Shown here: positions 26,871 through 34,733 of the stretch, piece after piece
How positions within the stretch are numbered: the first letter of the stretch is position 1
Layout: every line of letters begins with the position of its first letter
Virus record (IMG/VR): IMGVR_UViG_3300033571_018600
Span: 1-34,847 of that record
DNA length: 34,847 nucleotides
Reading direction: 5' to 3' (one strand)
Source of the DNA: a virus
The notes under the pieces: generated by a model
Databases searched by the model: none
What the model was told of the DNA's origin: nothing
The model's input: only the letters and a program-made list of their open reading frames with translations
Position numbers and translations under genes: made by a program

Positions 26871-27541
26871 ATAAAGGATGGGCAATCTCAAACGGTGACA
26901 CGGACTCGCTCACATTTTATAAGCCAGACCAATCCTTCTTCTCCAAAGAAGAAAGGGATGAGTTTTTAAAAGAACTAAACTCCCTTTACCCAGAAGGGCT
27001 AACCTGGGAAGACGATGGTTATTACCCATGCATGATCGTTTTCAAAGCGAAGAATTATGTTCTTTATGATGGCAATAAGATTAAAACAAAAGGTTCAGCA
27101 ATCAAAGCCACAACTAAAGAACCAGCACTAAGGGAGTTTATTAATAGGATTATCGAATCCATTATAAACGAAAAAAGAAATTACGCCGAGATTTACTTGG
27201 AATATGTAAGAGAAGCAATGAATATTAAGGATATTAAAAGATGGGTCACTAGAAAAACTATTTCTGAAAAAACACTGAACCCACAAAGAGCAAACGAACA
27301 AAAGGTATTTGACATTATCTCTAACACCGATTATAGTGAAGGGGATAGAATTCATTGTTATTTCAAAACCGATGGATCACTTTGTCTAGTTGAGAACTTT
27401 GACGGCGATTACGACAAAGATAAAATGCTCGAGAAACTGTTTAAAACATCTGAGATTTTCAAAACTGTTTTACCGGAAAAAACTTTTATTAACTTCAAAC
27501 TTAAAAAGAATAAAAATCTATTAGAGGATGTAATAACATGA
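26867..27541 (+). CDS. family B DNA polymerase, C-terminal piece (motif C, thumb)
   Basis: ATG 26867 (or GTG 26858 with AAAGGA closer) starts just before the catalytic motif C, SNGDTDSL (D11, D13). A thumb-like part follows, with KTKGSAIKATTKEPALREF near 66-84. It is 224 residues. It lies in the -1 frame relative to the first piece, with a four-base overlap from ATG 26867. Combined, the pieces cover about 720 residues, like many phage family B polymerases. No slippery heptamer is seen in the 13 bases where both frames are open, so two subunits are likelier than frameshifting. Confidence 0.88.
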   Translation: MNKGWAISNGDTDSLTFYKPDQSFFSKEERDEFLKELNSLYPEGLTWEDDGYYPCMIVFKAKNYVLYDGNKIKTKGSAIKATTKEPALREFINRIIESIINEKRNYAEIYLEYVREAMNIKDIKRWVTRKTISEKTLNPQRANEQKVFDIISNTDYSEGDRIHCYFKTDGSLCLVENFDGDYDKDKMLEKLFKTSEIFKTVLPEKTFINFKLKKNKNLLEDVIT

Positions 27542-27729
27542 TGTCAATTTTATTCGGAATTTGTTTAGGATTATCATTAGTGGCCACGGCAATTCTTTCT
27601 TACAAAAAGGGTTATTCGGATGCCATGGATGATTTCATCAATATGTCTAACACAATTAAAAGCTATATGGGTAATAGCTCACAGGATTCCGAGAAACCAG
27701 ACGTTCTTAACAGAACGGATCTGAATTAA
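27538..27729 (+). CDS. single-pass membrane protein, 63 aa
   Basis: ATGA overlap with the polymerase piece. Residues 2-20 (MSILFGICLGLSLVATAIL) form a hydrophobic anchor or uncleaved signal, followed by a polar tail with a YKKGY turn. No lipobox is present. Its role is unknown. Confidence 0.6.
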   Translation: MMSILFGICLGLSLVATAILSYKKGYSDAMDDFINMSNTIKSYMGNSSQDSEKPDVLNRTDLN

Positions 27730-28088
27730 TGAAAATTAAATTTTTCGATTTAGCGAGAACGCTATCCAAGCATTCAGATCACCCACACCATAAATTAGGT
27801 GCAGTTATAACAAGGGGTAACAAAATAATATCCCTCGGCTACAACAAGAACAAAACACACACGAAGTCCAATCACAGCTGGAAAAGACTGCACGCTGAAA
27901 TAACTGCAATTATAAAAGCAAAACAAGATATCTCGGGCTGCAGTATATATGTATTCAGAGAAACAAAGCAGGGTCAACCGGCAATGGCTCGCCCATGTGG
28001 TTCTTGTATGGAAGCGATAAGAGAAGCTGGCATTAAACGAGTTTACTATTCATCGAATGATGGATATACACGAGAAGACTTGACTTAA
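27729..28088 (+). CDS. deoxycytidylate/cytidine deaminase-like zinc enzyme
   Basis: The zinc site is complete: H-A-E (LHAEITAI, E as the proton shuttle) and P-C-G-S-C in ARPCGSCMEAI, the fold of CMP/dCMP deaminases. The N-terminal region with HHKLGAVITRGNKIISLGYNK also fits. A dCMP deaminase would yield dUMP for thymidylate synthesis, matching the dUTPase at 30599. The substrate (dCMP, cytidine or tRNA) is not fixed by motifs alone. The start overlaps the previous stop (TAATG). Confidence 0.85.
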   Translation: MKIKFFDLARTLSKHSDHPHHKLGAVITRGNKIISLGYNKNKTHTKSNHSWKRLHAEITAIIKAKQDISGCSIYVFRETKQGQPAMARPCGSCMEAIREAGIKRVYYSSNDGYTREDLT

Positions 28089-28123
28089 TCTTATCATAAT
28101 AGTAATCTGCTAAAGAGGCTAAT

Positions 28124-29116
28124 ATGGGATACTTCACAATTAAAGCTAAAACCAACTTAGAAGAAATGAAAGTCGGAGAGAGAATCTCGGAATCAGATTT
28201 CAGTATCTTAACGCAAGACAACACCTTCGTACAAATGGAATTCCACGAAGAAGATGAAGATAACATTGAGAAATACGACGTTTCTCCTGGGGTTTGGACT
28301 ATTCAAAAAGTCAAAGGTGGGAAGCTCGGCCTTGAGCCAACTTCCTTCGTTAAAGACGATATTCTTTCTTCTTTCGTGCAAACTAAAGCAGTCACTGATA
28401 AGATGGATTGTTTTTTTAATAAACTCGATGTTTACAGGAAGTATGGCATAGAAGTACCAAAGCGAGGTGTTCTTCTTTATGGCCCAGCAGGAACAGGTAA
28501 AACAACGATCCTAAGCAAAGTGGCACAACAGTACGAACAAGATAAAAAGACAGCAATCATCATCTGGCCTACGGACAAGTTCGACGCATATGACGTTAAA
28601 GACTTCGTTAAAACATTTAGGTATGTGAATGACACTGAAAAAATGATTCTTATTGTCGAGGATATTGGTGGAGTTGAAATCGACCAAACTCGTATGCGGA
28701 GCGACTCCTCGCTACTTAGTTTACTAGATAACCAAGAAAAAACATTCAAGATACCAATTCTCATTCTAGCTACAACAAATTACCCAGAAGCATTCTTGGG
28801 CAATTTAACAAACCGTCCACAACGATTTGATGATAAAATCGAAGTCGGCCAGCCAAGTGGAGAGCAAAGGAAAGAATTACTTAAGTTCTTTTCAAAAGGT
28901 GAAGAATTATCACAAGATGTTCTGGAGCTGATTGCATCTAAAAAGACAGAAGAATTCACACCAGCACATATCAAGGAATCAATCATTCGGGCTGCTATCT
29001 ATGATAAGCAATTGAAGGACACCATCCTAGAGGTTTGTTCTGAAATTGAGAAATATAAGAAAGCATTCAGTAAGCAGAAATCAATGGGGATGGGTTCAGG
29101 GGGTATTTATGACTAG
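28124..29116 (+). CDS. AAA+ ATPase
   Basis: A 330-residue protein. Walker A is GPAGTGKT (120-127), Walker B LIVEDI (176-181), a T-T-N sensor 1 follows, and the arginine-finger region is NRPQRFDDKIEV. An N-terminal domain of about 100 residues with a D-D-x-L-S-S-F-V-Q linker precedes it, as in FtsH/Cdc48-like or Bcs1-type proteins. No protease, helicase or membrane domain is attached. It may remodel replication or virion assembly complexes. The start at 28124 has AAGAGG eight bases upstream. Confidence 0.85.
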   Translation: MGYFTIKAKTNLEEMKVGERISESDFSILTQDNTFVQMEFHEEDEDNIEKYDVSPGVWTIQKVKGGKLGLEPTSFVKDDILSSFVQTKAVTDKMDCFFNKLDVYRKYGIEVPKRGVLLYGPAGTGKTTILSKVAQQYEQDKKTAIIIWPTDKFDAYDVKDFVKTFRYVNDTEKMILIVEDIGGVEIDQTRMRSDSSLLSLLDNQEKTFKIPILILATTNYPEAFLGNLTNRPQRFDDKIEVGQPSGEQRKELLKFFSKGEELSQDVLELIASKKTEEFTPAHIKESIIRAAIYDKQLKDTILEVCSEIEKYKKAFSKQKSMGMGSGGIYD

Positions 29117-29333
29117 AAAAAGAGTAAATACTCATCTTAATTTATTTAATGACGACCTCGGTGATTCCTGGCTTTCATACAAAGGACATTTGCTCGAACG
29201 GAAAGAATATTATTTACAAGCGGAAAAAAGAAACATGCTTTCATTATCTTCCATCAAACAAGACTCGGAACATCGCAAATATATGCAAGGACTCATTAAA
29301 ACAAGTGGTTCCGACCCAATCGACACAGAATAA
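29109..29333 (+). CDS. hypothetical protein, 74 aa
   Basis: The ATG overlaps the AAA+ stop, with TCAGGGGG upstream. A longer frame from 29046 would lie mostly inside the ATPase gene and is not chosen. The protein is basic, polar and helical, and not recognised. Confidence 0.6.
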   Translation: MTRKRVNTHLNLFNDDLGDSWLSYKGHLLERKEYYLQAEKRNMLSLSSIKQDSEHRKYMQGLIKTSGSDPIDTE

Positions 29334-29344
29334 AGAAGTCACCA

Positions 29345-29653
29345 ATGGACAATGACGATAATGTTCTAGATATAGATAAACTTAGATTAAAAAAGGAAAA
29401 GACCAAGCTACTTAAAAAATCAGAAAAAATAGTTGAAGAACTAGAAATGGTTCTATATATTCTAAACTTGACAATAAACGGTCTATCCAATTTCACAAAG
29501 TACGTATTTGTAATGGAGTGCATCTCCACCATCCAGAACAACAGGATTCTTCTTGAGATAAATCTGAGCAAATACAAAAAAGCAATAGCCAAACTAAAAG
29601 AAGAGATGAACGATGTTAAACTGGAAAAGAATGACAAAAAGGATTCCGAGTAA
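29345..29653 (+). CDS. coiled-coil hypothetical protein, 102 aa
   Basis: The chain is long helix with regular Lys/Glu/Leu spacing. A central hydrophobic part (MVLYILNLTINGLSNFTKYVFV) might be a core of a helical hairpin rather than a membrane segment. The end overlaps the HExxH gene by 41 bases. Confidence 0.6.
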   Translation: MDNDDNVLDIDKLRLKKEKTKLLKKSEKIVEELEMVLYILNLTINGLSNFTKYVFVMECISTIQNNRILLEINLSKYKKAIAKLKEEMNDVKLEKNDKKDSE

Positions 29654-29924
29654 AGTTCAACTCACAAAGCAAGCTTCTTATGAAATCGTTTGGGTTGATT
29701 CGTTTAATAATGAAGATATCTTAGGTGAAACTAGATTTGGGAAAAGTCAAATTGCGATTAAAAAAGGCATGTCCCCTAAACTTACAGTCACCACGTACCT
29801 CCATGAAGTTTTACACGGTATTTCTGCTGAACATGGTATTGACTTAACTGAGAAACAAGTGTTAGCATTTGAGAGCGCCTTCTACTATTTGTTAAAAAAC
29901 AATAACGTATTTAAGGATGAATAG
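29613..29924 (+). CDS. HExxH metallopeptidase-like phage protein, 103 aa
   Basis: YLHEVLHGISAEHGIDLTEKQV contains HExxH and a downstream histidine, in the phage family whose members combine S-Y-E-x-V-W-V-D-S-F, LGE-x-R-F, an I-x-I-K-K-G-M-S-P strand and the HExxH helix. A small zinc peptidase or an inactive relative is likely; the target is unknown. ATG 29613 has AAGAGATG before it, and ATG 29631 is also possible. Confidence 0.7.
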   Translation: MLNWKRMTKRIPSKVQLTKQASYEIVWVDSFNNEDILGETRFGKSQIAIKKGMSPKLTVTTYLHEVLHGISAEHGIDLTEKQVLAFESAFYYLLKNNNVFKDE

Positions 29925-29925
29925 A

Positions 29926-30582
29926 ATGAAAATTTTGATTTTAGGCGATTCGCACCTCCCCTTTACTGATTTCGACGTGATTGAGCAAGCAAGAGAGTTT
30001 GCTAAAAAAGCAAAGCCAGACATTGTGATTTCTACTGGTGATATGACTGACCAGAAGTTCTGGAGCAGGTTCCCTAAAGGTCCAGAGGACGACGGTGGTC
30101 TAGCTGAATGGGAAAAGGTAGTGAAAACTTCTAAGGAGTTTGGGAAGATGTTCCCAAAACTAACAATCCTTAATTCTAATCATGACAGACGTTATGCTAA
30201 GAAGGCAGCGGAGAGTGGCCTACCTAAGATTATGGTTAAAACATTATCCGAGTTAATCCCAAATCCAGGGTGGAAGTGGCACCTTGGTCCAGATCCCCTA
30301 TTGGTAGACGGTATTGCATTTATGCACGGGGATGAATTACACGGTGGAGTCAAAGCCAAGGCAACTACTTTAGGTAGGAGCGTTGTGCAAGGGCATTCAC
30401 ATAAAGCAGAGCTACACTATATCTCAACTTTTGACAAACAAGTATTCGCAATGGATGTCGGATGTACCGTAAACCCTAAGAGTGCAGCATTCGATTACGC
30501 GGCGAGTTCTCTATCTAAAGTTTGGGTTGGTTTTGGATACATTGAACATGGTGTTCCACACTTAATTCCAAAAAAGAAGTAA
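29926..30582 (+). CDS. metallophosphoesterase (calcineurin-like)
   Basis: All five motif positions of a binuclear metal phosphoesterase are visible: GDSH near the start, STGDMTD, NSNHDRR, MHGDELH and QGHSHK. It is about 218 residues from ATG 29926, preferred over ATG 29917 because AAGGATG lies correctly upstream. Phage relatives include phosphatases, nucleases and polynucleotide end-processing enzymes; no extra domain narrows this. It follows the HExxH gene with a one-base gap. Confidence 0.85.
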   Translation: MKILILGDSHLPFTDFDVIEQAREFAKKAKPDIVISTGDMTDQKFWSRFPKGPEDDGGLAEWEKVVKTSKEFGKMFPKLTILNSNHDRRYAKKAAESGLPKIMVKTLSELIPNPGWKWHLGPDPLLVDGIAFMHGDELHGGVKAKATTLGRSVVQGHSHKAELHYISTFDKQVFAMDVGCTVNPKSAAFDYAASSLSKVWVGFGYIEHGVPHLIPKKK

Positions 30583-30598
30583 GCTATCACAAAAAAAT

Positions 30599-31021
30599 AT
30601 GGATCAGATTAAAGTGGTTCTCTTGGACGAAACAGCACACTGTCCAACAAGGCACAATCCAGATGATGCTGGATTGGATTTATACGCTTCACGTGACGCA
30701 ATCATACCACATAATTCAACACGAGCCATAAGCACTTCTATCGCAATCGAGATCCCAAAGGGGTTTGTTGGTAAGATAGAAGATAGGTCATCAATGGCAC
30801 TAAAAGGACTCCGAACTGGAGGTGGGGTTATCGATAGCGGATACACCGGAGAGGTTAAAGTGATTATCCATAATCTAACACACTACACAAAAGCAATAAC
30901 AAGGGGTGACAAGATCGCCCAACTACTCTTATATCGTGTAGAAATTCCAGGTATAACAATAGTTTCTTCATTAGATGAATCAGACCGAGGGTTAATGGGG
31001 TTTGGGAGTTCAGGCGAATGA
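30599..31021 (+). CDS. dut: dUTPase
   Basis: The five trimeric-dUTPase motifs occur in order: DAGLDLYA, DRSSMALKG, GGVIDSGYTGEVKVIIHN, GDKIAQLLL and RGLMGFGSSG. It hydrolyses dUTP to dUMP and pyrophosphate. At 140 residues it is full length. The last motif has a Met in place of the usual Gly (RGxGGFGSTG), a variation worth noting. The ribosome site before ATG 30599 is poor, so the start is somewhat uncertain. Confidence 0.93.
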   Translation: MDQIKVVLLDETAHCPTRHNPDDAGLDLYASRDAIIPHNSTRAISTSIAIEIPKGFVGKIEDRSSMALKGLRTGGGVIDSGYTGEVKVIIHNLTHYTKAITRGDKIAQLLLYRVEIPGITIVSSLDESDRGLMGFGSSGE

Positions 31022-31230
31022 TTACAAACGACTACATCCAGGGATATATAGCCGCATTGAAAACACTCGAATCACGCATCGATGATTTGATTTTAACTTA
31101 TGAGTCCGAAAGAAACCAAAACGATCTAAAAATAGAACCACTCAAGAATGTTAAAACTAGCATAAATGATATCAGAAAAAGCTACAAAGAACTGGTTCAA
31201 AGGTTGAATAATGGGCAGAAAAAAAAGTGA
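31018..31230 (+). CDS. coiled-coil hypothetical protein, 70 aa
   Basis: It overlaps the dUTPase stop (ATGA). A charged helix dominates, with a terminal Lys-rich stretch (NNGQKKK). No named family. It overlaps the next gene by 20 bases. Confidence 0.55.
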   Translation: MITNDYIQGYIAALKTLESRIDDLILTYESERNQNDLKIEPLKNVKTSINDIRKSYKELVQRLNNGQKKK

Positions 31231-31510
31231 AGACGAAGATAAGATTGAACAACTTGAAGATCAAGTAAGAACACTCAAGTCGATCAATAAAGCACTCATA
31301 AGAAGACTAAAAAAATTAGATAAAAAATTCACATATGATGAATTAGAAGACACTGAAACGCAAACTAAATTTGAGGTCGATAAACCTAGAATAAAACTAA
31401 TGGTTTGTCCCTTTTGTAAAAAGAACGAATTAGAAGTATTTGAAATTGTTGGAAGAAAAATAGGAAAGTGTAATAATTGTGGCAAAAGAACCAAAGCTGA
31501 GAAAACATAA
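31211..31510 (+). CDS. coiled-coil plus zinc-ribbon protein, 99 aa
   Basis: An N-terminal coiled coil (KIEQLEDQVRTLKSINKALIRRLKKL) is followed by CPFCKKN and CNNCGKR, C-x2-C-x16-C-x2-C by count, a zinc ribbon. It probably pairs as an adaptor with DNA or RNA. It overlaps the HNH gene by 32 bases. Confidence 0.65.
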   Translation: MGRKKSEDEDKIEQLEDQVRTLKSINKALIRRLKKLDKKFTYDELEDTETQTKFEVDKPRIKLMVCPFCKKNELEVFEIVGRKIGKCNNCGKRTKAEKT

Positions 31511-31847
31511 TAGAAAAACATTTGTTACCGGTTCATTACGTAGAGCGTCGCTCCGATGGCCACCGAGGAATGAAGCCTTAAAGAAGGCAAGAATCGACCG
31601 AGGTCTATATAAATGTGCAATGTGTGAAATGTCTTTTAAGAAAGATGACGTACATATTGATCACGTAATTCCAGTGGTGGATCCAATTAAAGGATTCGTT
31701 GGATGGGATGATTTCATTGAAAAACTTTTTTGTGACGTGGATGGATTTCAGATCCTTTGCAAAATGGATCACGAGATAAAAACAATGCTTGAAGATGAAA
31801 TGAGAAAAGCTTTAAAAACACCAAAAGAAACTATTGACGAATCTTAA
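31479..31847 (+). CDS. HNH endonuclease
   Basis: CAMCEMSFKKDDVHIDHVIPVVDP supplies the zinc Cys pair and the HIDH core, with a FQILCKMDHEIKT ending that completes a His-Cys-type fold; second Cys ligand C114 region. The N-terminal 40 residues are basic and may touch DNA. A GTG at 31479 with GGAAAG upstream is the start. It could be a homing or packaging-associated nuclease; here it stands at the end of the nucleotide block. Confidence 0.8.
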   Translation: MAKEPKLRKHNRKTFVTGSLRRASLRWPPRNEALKKARIDRGLYKCAMCEMSFKKDDVHIDHVIPVVDPIKGFVGWDDFIEKLFCDVDGFQILCKMDHEIKTMLEDEMRKALKTPKETIDES

Positions 31848-31870
31848 TAGATTTGTTAAACATACATAGT

Positions 31871-32110
31871 ATGCAGCTAAAGCTCCCTTTTGTTCAAGAT
31901 CCGATAACAAAAAAAGCATCAGTTTCACTTACTAATCTAGTAATATCCACACTATTCTTATTAGTTGCCGCTTCTTTGGATTTACTTGGAAAAGTAAAAG
32001 ATACCAGCATTGCTCTAGAATATTTCGGTGTTTCATCTGCACTTTACTTTTCAAGAAGAATAAATGTAAATGGGCGGGAGTTCTCGTCAGAAAGCGATAA
32101 AAAAGAATGA
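31871..32110 (+). CDS. conserved two-pass phage membrane protein (holin-like), 79 aa
   Basis: ATG 31871 begins MQLKLPFVQDPITKKASVSL, a phrase typical of a conserved phage inner-membrane protein, with helices at about residues 20-40 and 50-66. Topology is holin-like, and the following three genes are all membrane or secreted proteins. A short polar tail ends the protein. A holin role is likely only from context. A poor ribosome site leaves the start slightly uncertain. Confidence 0.65.
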   Translation: MQLKLPFVQDPITKKASVSLTNLVISTLFLLVAASLDLLGKVKDTSIALEYFGVSSALYFSRRINVNGREFSSESDKKE

Positions 32111-32889
32111 TTACAATTAAACGATTAATTGCAACAATTACTGGAATTAGTCTCGGAGTTTTTGCATACTACAGCGTATCACAAACCAATGTTTCAAACC
32201 AGCTAGTTTCAACAAGAGCAAAAGCAGAAGAAAGTGTCACCAAGGAAACACCAGAGGCTGGTGACAAAAAACAACAAGAGAAACACTCCGAACTAATCGA
32301 TCTGACAGACGAGGTTGTCGTACTCCTCAACGGTCCAATTGGTGGAAATGGATTGGCAATCGCAGCTACGATCCGCAAAGCTTCTCGTGAAGGTAAACCC
32401 ATTTGGCTCCTAATCGATAGTCCTGGTGGTAGCGTTATCGTTGGTGCTCAAATCCTTAGTGCAATTGAATCTGCTGGTGTGCAAGTGAACACCGTATGCC
32501 TAACCCTATGTGCATCGATGGCAGCAATCATCCACCAATACGGAACAACTCGCTACATGGTGGATCGTTCGTTCTTAATGTTCCACGAAGCATCCGGTGG
32601 GGTGCGTGGCACAGTTCCACAAATGTTGTCACAATTAACCTCTATGACACGATACCTCTCCAAGATGAGTAAAAGGATCGCGGAAAGAGCTGGGATGTCT
32701 TTTGAAGAATTCAATGGTAAACTGGCATCTGAGTTGTGGTTAGATGCCGAGGAAGCTTCTTCTTCTGGATTCAATGATAAAGTAGCTGCTGTTCACTTTT
32801 TACCAGAAAAGGCAGTTAATCCACAACAAGAGCTTAGTGATAAAGCCAAACCCACTAACTCACATCAGATCTTAAATATTGAATATTAA
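32107..32889 (+). CDS. membrane-anchored ClpP/SppA-type serine protease
   Basis: A 260-residue protein. An N-terminal signal-anchor (LIATITGISLGVFAYYSV) and an acidic linker precede a ClpP-fold domain: NGPIGG, DSPGGSV (104-110), catalytic S137 in LCASMAA, H160 in FHEASGG and an Asp in the LDAEEASSSGFND region. Cellular ClpP lacks an anchor, so this enzyme is expected to act at the membrane or outside it. Phage ClpP relatives usually mature capsids; that fits poorly here. It sits between a holin-like protein and spanin-like proteins, suggesting an envelope role. Confidence 0.8.
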   Translation: MITIKRLIATITGISLGVFAYYSVSQTNVSNQLVSTRAKAEESVTKETPEAGDKKQQEKHSELIDLTDEVVVLLNGPIGGNGLAIAATIRKASREGKPIWLLIDSPGGSVIVGAQILSAIESAGVQVNTVCLTLCASMAAIIHQYGTTRYMVDRSFLMFHEASGGVRGTVPQMLSQLTSMTRYLSKMSKRIAERAGMSFEEFNGKLASELWLDAEEASSSGFNDKVAAVHFLPEKAVNPQQELSDKAKPTNSHQILNIEY

Positions 32890-32890
32890 G

Positions 32891-33142
32891 ATGGATTATT
32901 TAATTGGTGTAATAGTTGCATTATTCGGGCTGGTTCTTTTCGAACGTTCAAAACGGAAGGACTTAGAGAGAACCACCCAGAATGAAGAGTCAAAGCAGAA
33001 AATAAAAGAAATCGACTCTGCCATAGAAGATAAACACAAGGATTTGGCAACACAAGAGGCAGAAAGGGAAAGGATTAAAAATGAAAAAGAAACCCCTTCT
33101 CTACAGGAAGTCGCTGATTTTATTAATCGTAATGACAAGTAA
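32891..33142 (+). CDS. single-pass membrane coiled-coil protein (i-spanin-like), 83 aa
   Basis: ATG 32891 starts MDYLIGVIVALFGLVLF, a membrane helix, followed by a long, charged coiled coil (about residues 25-65). This matches the layout of inner-membrane spanins, but no known spanin motif is seen. It overlaps the next gene by 62 bases in another frame, as Rz/Rz1 pairs do, although the partner here has no lipobox. Confidence 0.6.
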   Translation: MDYLIGVIVALFGLVLFERSKRKDLERTTQNEESKQKIKEIDSAIEDKHKDLATQEAERERIKNEKETPSLQEVADFINRNDK

Positions 33143-33485
33143 TGCCTTAGCACAAGACGCACAAGTTCTATTAAAAGGAACACAAGCACCATACACTGGT
33201 CTTCTTATTCCAGAAGAGAAGGCACTCATCCTATACAACGATTTGAGAAAATATAAACTCCTATCCGAATCCTATGAGAAATCGGTGGATATTTATAAAC
33301 AAAACGAATCTCTATTAAACGATAAATCTAAACTATTGATGGATAGAAATGTATCCTTAGAGGAAAGTCTAAGAAAAGCAACCAACGTTTCTACAGTAGA
33401 AAAGATCGGATGGTTTGCATTGGGATTTCTATCTGTTCTAGCGGGGAGCTATGCAGCAAAAGCAACGTCCTCTTCTTCCCAGTGA
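33081..33485 (+). CDS. secreted coiled-coil protein with C-terminal membrane helix, 134 aa
   Basis: The signal-like N terminus (KSLILLIVMTSNALA) may be cleaved after ALA. Next is GTQAPYTGLLIPEEKAL, a phrase common in phage and bacterial envelope proteins, then a coiled coil and a membrane helix (IGWFALGFLSVLAGSYAA). The protein would face the periplasm from the inner membrane. ATTAAAAATG is preceded by AAAGGA. Together with 32891 it forms an envelope pair, perhaps for lysis. Confidence 0.65.
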   Translation: MKKKPLLYRKSLILLIVMTSNALAQDAQVLLKGTQAPYTGLLIPEEKALILYNDLRKYKLLSESYEKSVDIYKQNESLLNDKSKLLMDRNVSLEESLRKATNVSTVEKIGWFALGFLSVLAGSYAAKATSSSSQ

Positions 33486-34164
33486 ACATGAACTAGAAGA
33501 ATTATTAGAATCAATTAAAGAAAAGGAAGAAGTATCATCCGTTGGATATAGGGATGATGTTTTTTCCTTTTTGACGTTTTTTAACATAGAGCCAGGTGAG
33601 CAAACGGTTCCCAAAAGAACAGTTTATGCTCTTTATTCCAAATGGAGCGAGTGTCCACTAAACACAATACAATTCAACATGAAAATGGGAGCATACTTTG
33701 AGCACCATTTTAAAGGAACAAAGCCGTTTTGGAAAATCAATTTAAATTCTTTACAAATAAATGAATCATTGATAAGATTCTTAGAAAGATCCAAACTAGA
33801 TAAAACCAAATACCCTAGTTGGAAGAAACATTTTGAGGATTACCTATGTCATTACCAAATAAAAGATGGGCGACGTTGGGTACAACCTTTCGTATTAAAG
33901 CACTTTTATGACAAATGGTGCTTCGAAAACAAAAGAAGAACTCTCCTATCTGAGATACAATTCTTTAACTTCTGTAAGTTGTATTTCCCATACAGAAGGA
34001 CGACAGACAGTAGAATGCAGTGGTTTGGAATTAACGAGGAATTTATGAATACAGTATCAGTACAAACACTCAGAAATCTACAACGAGCATGGAACAAAAA
34101 AAATGCCAAAAAACCGAAGAGCAAAAACAAAATACCCAGCACTAAAGCCGGAGCTAAATCTTAA
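33451..34164 (+). CDS. two-repeat winged-helix-like DNA-binding protein candidate, 237 aa
   Basis: Two halves share a pattern. VPKRTVYALYSKWSECPLNTIQFNMKMGAYF is followed by a W-x-I-N strand. VQPFVLKHFYDKWCFENKRRTLLSEIQFFNFCKLYF is followed by QWFGIN. Each has Y-x-x-W, a helix and a strand, as in D5-type or winged-helix DNA-binding domains of replication and packaging proteins. The terminal 25 residues are very basic. It could be a small terminase-type or replication-initiation protein. It overlaps genes on both sides by 35 and 62 bases. Confidence 0.55.
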   Translation: MQQKQRPLLPSEHELEELLESIKEKEEVSSVGYRDDVFSFLTFFNIEPGEQTVPKRTVYALYSKWSECPLNTIQFNMKMGAYFEHHFKGTKPFWKINLNSLQINESLIRFLERSKLDKTKYPSWKKHFEDYLCHYQIKDGRRWVQPFVLKHFYDKWCFENKRRTLLSEIQFFNFCKLYFPYRRTTDSRMQWFGINEEFMNTVSVQTLRNLQRAWNKKNAKKPKSKNKIPSTKAGAKS

Positions 34165-34501
34165 AACTAGATATGAATTGATTGATTACGATTATGTCGA
34201 TAAGTTGGATGATTCAAATAAAGGCTGGTTGAATAAATTCACAGAAGAATACGTCAATGCTTCTTTAGATAGAATCGATTACAACAATAACATTCATAAC
34301 ACTAAAGAATTAAAACAAGATTGCGATAGGCGTAACAATGCGAGAAACCGGGACATGCTAACGAGAGCGAAGGCTTGTGGATCCCATGTTTCGATAGATG
34401 AGTTAAAGTTGAATAAAAAAGAGATTTTATTCGATAAAGAACAAAGATTACTTGATGTAATCGATGATCTTACTGATAACCTCGAAGATACCAGCAGCTG
34501 A
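34103..34501 (+). CDS. conserved phage protein, 132 aa
   Basis: The pattern P-x-L-K-P-E-L-N-L-K-x-R-Y-E-L-I-D-Y-D-Y then W-L-N-K-F-T-E-E-Y-V-N-A-S-L resembles small phage proteins encoded near terminase genes. No function is established. The start lies inside the previous gene. Its end overlaps the minus-strand gene by 54 bases tail to tail, where the coding strand switches. Confidence 0.6.
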   Translation: MPKNRRAKTKYPALKPELNLKTRYELIDYDYVDKLDDSNKGWLNKFTEEYVNASLDRIDYNNNIHNTKELKQDCDRRNNARNRDMLTRAKACGSHVSIDELKLNKKEILFDKEQRLLDVIDDLTDNLEDTSS

Positions 34502-34732
34502 CCCGATAACCACCGAGATTACGCCGATTACACGGAGGATGCCGTTAATTACAATAACGTGTTGTTTTAACGGCTCAATCTCCCCCCTAAGAAGAGTTAA
34601 ATTTTCTTCCGCCAATTCTGTCCTACGGATGTGCTCCTTGATGTTCTCTTCCTGTTTCGCAGTAATGATCCTAAGGTTCGTAATGTCCGCTTCGATGCGA
34701 TCTAGGCTTTCGTAGATTCTCTCCAAGTCCAT
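34448..34732 (-). CDS. coiled-coil/TM protein on the minus strand (XhlA-like), 94 aa
   Basis: On the minus strand, GAGGAAGAG lies upstream of the ATG. A charged coiled coil (RIYESLDRIEADITNL) is followed by a C-terminal membrane helix (VIGVISVVIGSAAGIFEVI). This layout recalls XhlA-type holin-associated proteins, though sequence similarity cannot be shown. It is the first full minus-strand gene, convergent with the + strand block. Confidence 0.6.
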   Translation of the reverse strand: MDLERIYESLDRIEADITNLRIITAKQEENIKEHIRRTELAEENLTLLRGEIEPLKQHVIVINGILRVIGVISVVIGSAAGIFEVISKIIDYIK

Positions 34733-34733
34733 T

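Noticed and set aside
25374-27541. Programmed -1 frameshift to join the polymerase pieces
   Set aside because: In the only window where both frames are open (26858-26870) there is no slippery heptamer or obvious stimulatory stem, so I do not claim it.
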